A stretch of DNA of 64,000 nucleotides from Brienomyrus brachyistius. Taxonomy: Eukaryota > Chordata > Actinopteri > Osteoglossiformes > Mormyridae. The position numbers were made by a program, and so were the translations under genes. Under the pieces are notes generated by a model. That model searched no databases. It was not told the DNA's origin and worked only from the letters and a program-made list of their open reading frames with translations. The stretch covers positions 33,094,118-33,158,117 of the forward strand of contig NC_064533.1 in assembly GCF_023856365.1 (NCBI RefSeq), written 5' to 3'. Positions within the stretch are counted from its first letter, which is position 1; each line of letters begins with the position of its first letter. Below, one piece after another: positions 36,301-46,335 of the stretch.

Positions 36301-39300
36301 GCTCGTTTCAGGGAATGGGTTTGACGTTGCTGGTAGAGTTACCAGCCATATTGCGAAATAATACGTTGTATCCCATTTTGATCCAATATGGGGTGTGATT
36401 TGTCCTGCATATTTTTCAAACTGAAAGTGAAAACTAATTGCTGGTGTTTGTGACTGTAAGCACTTGCATGCAGATGACAGTGCTTCAAGCGGTGAAATAA
36501 GTTTGCTGTACTTCCAGTTTTAGTTGGCACAATATTTCAGCAAAGTCTCTTGCATGTTGCCAAACCACTGATGTCTTTTTACCTTGTTTACCCTTGATAT
36601 CTCCTTTTCAGAAAGTTGTTGTCGTTGCTGATCTGTCACTTTCATTATCGAGGCGTCTTCTGAAGGAGCTTCCACCTCTTCCATGATATTACCAAAAAAG
36701 TAGCATGTTGGCATGCTTTGCTAACTCAGTCAACCTTGCTGTGTGTTTGTGGGTCATAGATTGTCCATTCTTAGAAGCTACCATATGAGTGGTTGGAATT
36801 GTATTCATTTCTGTGATGTGTGCAGCATTGCTCATTTACAGTTTCTCGTTTTCTTTTCATATAAATTTCATACGACAATAAGTCGATATATTGTTTGCAT
36901 CGCCCATTTCTACCTCATGCCTGTAAGGATTTAGCCACCAGAGACAGACAGAGGACTGGAGGGGCTGGGAGAGTAAGGATTTTTCCAGCGTATGAAGGGG
37001 GGGAAACCTTGAACAGAGATGATTGATTTCAGTGTAAAAAAATGGTTAAGTAACAGCATCCCATTTCTGTGCAAAACAGATGCAGTCATTGCCCTTTGGA
37101 TTGTTACCTAGAGGAACCTCCTGGTTTCCTCAGCTTGCTTTATAATTTGAAGCACATGGAGTTGCCATTTAACAATGATGTCCCAAATGAAGATGTTGGT
37201 TATAAATCACAAGAACCCTTAGCAGCTTGGGAACTTTTCACAGAGTTTGGCCCCTTTGTGTGTGTGTGTGTGTGCGTGCGTGTGTGTGTGTGCGTGTGTG
37301 TGTATGTGTGTTTGTGCATGTTAGTGAGGTAGTGAGGCCTGCACTCCACATGCCCCATTTAGACATCAAAGGCCTCCAGTGATGACTTTTCCTTATAATG
37401 CATGGTTTTTGGTACACCAGTCTCCACCATCTGAGTAAACACCAACCTAAGTGCTTCACCAGGACCTGGGAGAAGTCAGGTGAGCTGGACATGTGATCTG
37501 CAAGGAAGGATTCAATACAGCACTCATTTATTCAGCCGAAATCCCTCTTTCAGCAGCTCTTTCATGTTGTTTCTGATGAGTGTTCAAATTTTCGGGTGGA
37601 TTTACTGTATAGGCGGCATTTAAAAGACATACAGAAAAAAATTAGTTGCCTTTGAAAGTGTAAGAATCACCTATTCTAGAACAACTTCAGATCTTTTTCA
37701 TCTTGAGATGTGCACATTAACAATGTGCATGTTTGCTGGAGAATAATAAGCTGCAGAGTAAATGCATGTAGTAATGTGTAAATACAACATGACCTCTGTA
37801 GTTTCATTTGGATTCTATTGCTCCCAAATGGAGCTTGCTAACTCATGTGTCCCGTTCATAGTGCTAGGCCAACTGTATGTGTGGAAGTCTGACTTTACTG
37901 AAGGCCCATCTAGCTGAGAACAGCTCAAAGAGAGGAAAGACTGTCTGCTGAATTGGCTATCTGGGAAAACCCTTTCCCTCAGATGGAGGGCGCAGGGAAA
38001 ATCAGATCAAATGGTGGTGATTTCCCCATGCAGATGCACAGTCCACTGTGCACCTTTTAATGTCAGCAGGCCAGGCTGATAGAGTAGGATGAGAGAGCTC
38101 TTAAAGTGGCATGTCTGCCTATTCTGTAGGCCGGGATACTGGAAGCTTCCATCCTCCTGTGGTCTTCCTGACAGCAGGCAGGACTGGTTTTTAGCCTCTC
38201 CAGTCCAGCCTCCATGCATTCTTCATATGTCATGCATCAGTCAGTGCCACTGAAATCAACATGTAGGTAGATGTCTTTGGCTGATTTTATGCGGCATATT
38301 GCAGATGTGAAAATGTTTGATTCAAATACTGTGTTCTGATCAGTGTGAGATCTTTGGAATAGTACTGTATGACCATCATTATGTAAAAAAAAGCAGCTGG
38401 TTTAGCTGAACTTGTGAGAGGAAAGCACACTGGGTGGCCATTAGGAAGTCAGCTGTATAGTAACAACTGTGAATTCATTTCCATTTTGTGTAGCAAGTAT
38501 ACAACAATAATCAGATGAATTGTTTGTATGAGTTGGCTAATTAAGTCCTGTGCCTGACCATATCTATCTATCTGTCCATCCATCCATCCATCCAACCATC
38601 CATCCATCTATCAAAATTGCTGAGATGTTGTTTTAAGATCAGAACATTGTTAAATGATCACATTCCATTTAGGCCTATTAATAACATTTAAATTATTACA
38701 TACGCTAATGTACAGAGCCCCTAAAGGGACCTGCGCAAAAAAATAAAATGCTCTTACTTTGGCGCACACACAAGAAAGTAGGACCATTTCGTTTTTTTGC
38801 ACAGGCCCCTTCAGGGGCTCTGCACTAATGTGTGTTTTGGCGAAGGCGTTTTTTTCAATAATTTTGCTTTAATCGGTGAAGCATGATTGGTAGGCCTGTT
38901 GTTACTGGTCTTGTCATGTTGTCAGTATTTAAAATAAAAGACGTATTACGTTTAATCAGTTAAGTTGTTTGTTTGGTTTATGGTTTTAAACAGGATGCCT
39001 ACATGCATCGTAAATAGAACAAATCTACCCTGTGAAATATATAGTATAACTCTTTTGTGGGTTGTATAGCCTAATCGGGAGAAGTAACAGTAGGCTAAAC
39101 ATCACACAGTGATCTCATGAACAATGTGTTGCTGTTGAAATGCATTATTCAGACTTTGGGGGAATGTCGAAGCGGTATTCGATATATCGATGAAGCGATA
39201 TCCCTGCAACATTGTGCCGGTGAGCAAATGACCTCATAGAGATTCTTTGCCAATGGATTTTAAAGCATCACAGTGACATCATACCTATGCTTGTGTGCTG

Positions 39301-42300
39301 TCTGGGTAATTATTTTATTTTAGTGTTGCTGCTGTAACAGTGCGAGACAACACAACTGTCAAATCTTACCTATCACTGTAGCTAATGCCATGCATTCGTT
39401 GGAAGTGATGAGTAACAAGCCCATTTAAATTTCAGTACTTTTAATTGCATTATTTAATTTGAAAAGGTAGTTACATTACTTGTTACCGCCAAAAGTAATG
39501 GAATTATAGTAACGTGTTACTTCCAGCACTGGTAGTATCACACATCACAATGTATTGATGCATTCCCGATAACTCGGAACTTGAAAATTTCCAGCCTCCT
39601 TCTTGAAAAAGTACTACAGAAAGACTGAACAGAATGGATTCCTAATGACTGTTTAAAAAGGCAAATTCTAATTCCACTAGTGTTTGATGCTAATGTGACA
39701 CAGGAATTCTCATAGACATGCTAGCAGGAAATGGCATGTAGTAAATCGTGCTGTACATGTAACAGTACATAAGCATGTCTTTGGTTTTATGTGACTGTGA
39801 CTCCAAATCCAGTGACACCTTTACCCAGCCGACCCGCATGCAGTGGAAAATCGATATGAGCTGTAACCACACTGCAACTAGTGTCTCTTCACCATACGGG
39901 CTGGGTACGGCCTGGTTCCTGAATGCCAGTGGAAAAACACAAAATGGAACTCATGCCTTTGTATGTACTTCTTTGTATTTTTTTTTTTTTGTTGGTGTTA
40001 ATTTTGATTTATATTTCAGTGATATTTTTCTTACCCTGAACGCTGTACATTTAGGCAGTTTACTGGCTTCCATCGAAATTAACATGGGACAGAAAACAGT
40101 AGTTGCAATAAGATACAGAATGTAACTTGATTCTGTAGTTGGTGTAGTTCGCCCTAGAGCTACAGAGGTCTGTTCAGAGCACCATTAACAGGCGAGATGA
40201 CTCCACAGGGCCATGCCACAAATGGGAGTGTCATTTTTAATTCAGGGATATTAGGTAACCCATAACACTTCATTTGTATGAAGCACCCTTTCAATTACTG
40301 CTGTTTCATTAATACCGAGGCTCAGATCAAATGGTGGGACTTTCCCAGCACGCTGGGAAATGCTGGGACGCTGAAGCGGAGAAGCTGACCCACGCATTGT
40401 CCACTGTGTGCTCTTTAATGATGTTGGACCAGGATTAGAAGAGCACTAGAAAGCTCTAAAGAGGCATGTAATGGTATGAACAGCCATCTTGCCAGAACCA
40501 TTATGTACAGCTATGGAATATGAGGCCATTTTCCACAGTCAGATGTATGTCCGCAGCCATACCACCTTAGTCTATAGTGTTTGTTAATTCTCTTAGTTCT
40601 GTGTGTTCTTAGGGTTATTGTATCCACCTGTTGTAATATCATATCATTGTAATATCATAATGTAGTGTTGCCATGTGTTTCGGTCCTTGTAGCCTATTCC
40701 TGGTTCTGCTCTCTGTGTTGCCCTGCTCACTGGTTGTGTTTTCCTAATGGTTTTTGTAGCTTGTTTTAGTATTAAGTTCTGCTATAGTTTTCTGATCCCT
40801 CGTGGTACTTTATTGTGTATGATTCCCAATGTTCTGTACTTCCTTTACATAAACCCCATTTGCAGTGCCCCTGTTGTTGGCACTGCAAATGGATCATCAC
40901 ATCTTTTCCCTCCTGCACTATGCCCCAAGTCCGTAACAAGGTAATCCATCTGAAGCTAAGCAGGCTTGGGCCTGGCCAGTAGATGGGAGACCAAGTAGGA
41001 GAGCTGGATTGCTACTAGAAGAGGTGTTAGCTCCCAATGATCCAGTGCAGTGATGGGGACAGCGTTCTGTGAAAATGGTGCCGTCCTTTGTATGCAATGT
41101 AAAACTCAGGTCCTGACTCTCCGGTAAAAACACCCTATGCATCTTTTTAAAGAATAGGGTGATACCCTGATGTCCTGGCTAAAATTGCCCATGGTGTCTC
41201 TCAAGTCGGGCCTCCTAATCATCAATTTATCCATTTTCTGAAATCACTTATTCCTATTCAGGGTCACAGGGGGTCCGGAGCCTATTCCAGAGGCTATGGG
41301 TGTAAGGCAGGGAACAACCCTGGATGGGGCACCAACCCATTGCAGGGCACTCCTAATTGTCCCCTATATCTAAATGATGAATTCTCTCCTGCCCCCATAC
41401 ATGTATACTGGTGCTGAATGGTAGCTGTTGCAACTTCTAGGTGGGTGCTGCACAGTGGTGGTGGTTGAAGTCGCTCCCCATTGGTTCTGTGAAGTGCTTT
41501 TGGAATGTAACATTAATTCATTCTGCGGCGCAAACACTGTTTTAATATTGTATTACAGGATAATAATGCTCCCATACATATTGCTAAACAAATTCAAGAA
41601 TGGTTTCATGAACACCAGGATGAAGTAAAACTCATTCCATGGACTACTTGATCACAAGATCAACTCAAGAAACTTATATGGGGAGATTTCAAGCTTTTCT
41701 TCATGGAGAATAGTCTAGTATCACACCACACACAGTTCAGGACTTCTCTGTTGTTGATGTTCTGAGAACAATGGGTGACCCAACTATAAGCCTCTGTGCC
41801 AATGATCAGATTGTTGCCAGTTCATGCCCAGCCTCAGGATATCTCTGAGTCCTTGAGTAAGGACCTGCCTCCACAGCACCCCACCCATGGCAAAAAATAT
41901 TTACATATTTTGTTGATGTAGGGGCAATGACTATAAGACTGGAAACCTAAGATTCATTTTGTAATTTATTGTGTGGTATACACCCTGTTTTTAATTCAAC
42001 CAGACTACAAGGCACGATGTGGTTAAATATTGGTTAAACACTAAAAGCTGAGCAACTAGACAGGGCATATGGGAGTTTTTGAGATGCAAAAAAACTGAAA
42101 TATATTTATAAATGTGAGTGTAGTCATAGTCACTGGTGGGTATCATATCTGAACATAAAGGTATACATAAGTAGACTTGACCCAGAGCACCCTAGACTAC
42201 ATTTGGTAGATCAATTTTATAGTTATGGCTTGGGATCCGTGACCAAATGTACTGCACACTTTGGTGATGAGTGGAACTGAGCTGTTAACTGACCATCACC

Positions 42301-45300
42301 TAGTGCTGAGTTGGATCAGATTGTGGGGAAAATGGCAGATAGACATGATGGACCCAAACACAAGGTGAGGGTGTCATGGAAGCATTTCCCATAGGCCCCT
42401 TTCCCAGAAATCATCTTGTTCCTCTGGCAGAACTTCTCTTACATCCTGAGACATTTAATCCCAAGTGGGCACTATTTTGTGACTCCATGTGGTTGTGTAG
42501 AGCTATGCCCAAAAGATTGTTGGTGTTTGTTATGGTGCTAACCTCTAAACCCAGTGGTGGACACCAACGGTAAAGGTAGCCACCAGGCTGAAGTAGAACA
42601 CTTGGTTCGCTTAAGGGATTCTGGAAGCAGCTGACGGGTACTGGTGGGCTGAGCAAGATGTGGCTTTGGCAGTTGCAAAAACAAAAACATGGAGCTTGGT
42701 GAGGCCATGGAAAAATACTTTTGGTCAGTCTGGAAGTGGTTTTGACAAACTATCAGGCCACTTGAAGTGGAAGGAGGGCTTTGTCCATGGGGTTTATGGC
42801 AGGGATGGAGTGCTATTGACCTCAAATAGGGAAAAAGTCAGGTGGTGGACTTTGGGGGCTTAATGAATCCAACCGACATGCCTTTCTTGGAGTAAGTAGA
42901 GTCGGAAGACTCAGACGAGGACTTACCCATGACTAGGACTGAGGTCACTGAAGTGTTCAAAAACCCTTCTCTAGTAAGGCCTTGGGAGTGGATGAGATTA
43001 TGAAAGCTTTTGACATTGTTGAGCGGTCATGGCTGGTATTCTTCTTCACCATTGCATGGAAGTTGGGTACAGTGTCTTTAGATTGACAAATTGGAGTCCT
43101 GGTTACAATCTTTAACAAAGGTTACTTGAAGATGTATTACCAACTTCTGTGGACCAGGCTCCCTGGGAAGGTCTATGCCAAGGTACTGGAGAGGAGGGTC
43201 AAACCTCTGGTGCAGGTGGAGCAACATGGATTCCATCTTGGTTATGGAACTCTGGACCAGCTCTTTACCCTCACAAGGATACTGGAGGATTCATCGGAGT
43301 TTGTCCAACCAGTCTACTTGTGTTTTGTGGACTTGGAATAAGCATATGAAAATGTCCTTCAGGGTTCCTATAGGGGGTGCTTTGGGAGTATGAGGTGCAG
43401 GGTCCATTGTCATGGACCATTAGGTTCCTGACTATCTGGAGTGGAGCAGATTCTCATTGCTGGCAGTAACTCAGACTCTTTCCCAGTGGGTAATTGGACT
43501 CCACTTGGGCTGCACTTTGTCACCGGTTCTATTCATAACCTTTATGGACAGAATTTCTAGGCACAGACAAGGGACAGAGGGGGCCCGGCTTAGTGACCTC
43601 AGGACTGCATCTTTACTTTTTTGCAGAAGATGCAGTCCTGTTGGCTTCATCAGGCTGTGACCTTCAGCATGCACTGGGTTGGTTTGGAGGATCAGCACCT
43701 CCAAGTTTGAGGGCTAGGTTCTCAATTGGAAAAGGGTGGATTGCCAGGTAGGGAAGGAGTTACTGCCTCAAGCGGAGGAGTTTAACTATCTCAAGGTCTT
43801 GTTCACAACTGAGGGAAGAAGGGAGCGGTAGATCAACAGGCGGATCGGTGCAGCATCAGCAGTTATGTGGACGTTGTACTGTTCTGTCATGGTGAAGAGG
43901 GAGCTGAGCTGGAAGGTTAAGCTGTCGATTTACCAGTTGCTCTATGATCGTACTCTCACCTATGGCCATGAACTGTGGGTAGTGACTGAAAGAATGAGAT
44001 CACAGATAAAAGCAGCATAAATTAGATTTCTCTACAAAGTGACTGGACTCAGCCTCAGAGGGCTCAGACATTCGCTGCGAAGCTCAGACTTTTGCAAGGG
44101 GCTTCAAGCTGAGCCGCCGCTCTTCCGCATCAAGAGCAGTCAGCTGGGTTAGTTCAGGCATCTATTTAGGATGCCTCCCTGGGAAGTGCTATGGCCATAT
44201 CCAATTGGGAGGAGGCCACTGGGCTGACCCAGCACACATTGAAGAGATTATATGACTCAGTTGGCCAGTGAGTGACTTGGTATCCATCCGGAGGAGCTAG
44301 AGGAGGTGGCTGGGGAGAGGGTGGTAAAGAACATAAGAACATGAGAAATTTACAAATGCAAGGGGGCCATTTGGCCCATCAAGCTCGTTTGGGGCATCCA
44401 TGCTAAGGTCTGCTGCCCTTGTAACCCAGACTCGGATAAATGTCAGAAAATGGATGGATGGATGGATGGATGGATGGATGGATGGATGGATGGATGGATG
44501 GATGGATGGATAATATGTTGATAAAAATATAGCTGTATCCTGTGATACAGACCTGAATAATATAGCAATTGCAGTGTAAAAGGCTTAGGATTCCTTTACT
44601 TCCCCGCTGCCCCCACCGATGTCATCATTATATGTGTGATGGTAATCCTGAGATGCTACAGTAGCTATTTGTGATTTGGAACATAACATAAAGGATTCTT
44701 CACTTTATGAGGCACAATTACACCCTAACTCATGCTGAGAATAAGGTATTATGGATGTTGCTACAGGATCATAATGTTTTGTTTGTAATGGACTGCTGAG
44801 TCTCATTTTGTCTCTATTAGGCATGTAGCTTTGTATAAGTCTGCCAGCAGCACTATTAAAACCACAATGAGGCAACCTATCATGCACAGCATAATTAGAG
44901 AAATGTCTCATGCTTTGTTGATGCTTGGTTGCATATCAGGACGTGTGTCCTTTACACTGGACTTGCTTTCCAGTGCCTCTCTGGTGTCTCTATGGCAAAT
45001 GAGGTTAAGTTTAAGTCTCTGAGCCGTCAAGGGTTTAATTCAGTAGGACGGTGGGAGAGTGGGGTGGCAGGGTGGGGGATTTGATGTTGTCAGGTGCTGT
45101 TTGAGGAGTAAGTCGGAGAGGTACCAGGAAGGGGAGGGGGGCTGGGTGTACACCTTGGGTGTCTCAGTAGCAGATGATGGCAGTGACATTGCACAGGATT
45201 ACGGCACACTATCGGGATCTTTTTCACTGGTGTGTCGCTAATCCCCCCCCCCCCCCCCATCTCACTTCCCCCACCCCCCTCACACACACACGCCCTCTAG

Positions 45301-46298
45301 GTCATGTTCTCAAGAGCCAGCAGCGGACCCCCCGCCAACGGGGGCACCAGCCCAAACTGCTGAACAGCCCCGAGGACAGCCTGTACTACAACCAGCTCCA
45401 CGTGAGTGAGGGGGCGGCACCAGCCGGGCTTTCCAGCTCGTTTTGTATCCGGACGATAATGCAGTGAAGTGTACCTGCGCCAGGCCCCCGAGCCCCACCC
45501 CCACGCCTCTCTGCCTCTTGTCTTGAGCGTGTGCTTACGCTCTTTATCTGTTGCTTTCATGTCAGGATGTCTGCCTTCACGGTGAATAATTGATGCGGTT
45601 TATCAAAGGGGGCCAAGACGCACGCTTCATCAGGCTCGCCAGAGCCCTTTGATCAAAAAAAATTATGCTGTGACTTCTGATATTATCAGCATCTCCCCGC
45701 ATTCAACGCAAAATCACTTTGAATTAAAAATTAATGACTTGCTCGCTTGTCTTTTCACTGTGTGCTCTCGGCCCTTCCCACAGAGGACCCCGGATTGCCA
45801 GGGGAGCAAGAGGAAACCGAGAAAACTTGGGTAAATAACGGCTTTCCTACTTTCAGCTGCTATAAACAGAGCAGGCCCTTTGTTGTATTAAAGCATCCTG
45901 TGAATGTCACAAATGAGTGGAAACAAAACAAGCATTTTTTTTCCTTTTACAACAAGAGGTAGTGCTGGTGTGTGGGGAGGGGTTGAATGTAAATGGATTG
46001 TCAAAAGAAAGAGGCCTTTTATCGGCCTCTTCTGGGTTTTATCAAGGTGGTGTTAAGACATTATATCCATTCAGAGTGTAATTGTTTGAGTCTTGACCTC
46101 TATTTGTAAATGAAAGCCTGGTTTTGTCTGATAGGCTGAAAAAGGAAGAAGAAAGAGTTTTGGTTGTTTGTTACTTTATCTATGTGCACGATCGTCTCTG
46201 AATCATGGGATTAGCGTGTACATACAAGCTTTCTAATTAAAGTAAAACATCAAGCTGTTATGCTCCTCTTCAGTTTGAATGCCCCAGCCATCCGTCTG

Positions 46299-46335
<37 letters not shown>

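Larger units (their letters stand above)
42180..44511 (+). mobile_element. Broken RTE-like LINE with GGAT tail
   Basis: Three frames together show a reverse transcriptase: [20 protein letters not shown] (43150-43210), [17 protein letters not shown] and VYLCFVDLE (43228-43341), [20 protein letters not shown] (43515-43580), followed by text for LTYGHELWV (near 43960) and the C-terminal part. The YADD-like catalytic site is disrupted (LLFCRRCS near 43616). The tail is (GGAT)n. Closest to the RTE/Rex3-type LINEs of teleosts by memory; stops and frameshifts make it inactive. A different repeat is nested at 44329-44400. Confidence 0.82.

Noticed and set aside
40952..40992. Possible functional 5S rRNA gene
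   Set aside because: Only the internal promoter block is kept and it runs into a SINE body; the 5S 5' and 3' arms are missing.
45174..45300. Upstream extension of the tail exon's open frame
   Set aside because: It reads through a poly-C tract and lies before a clear acceptor at 45300.
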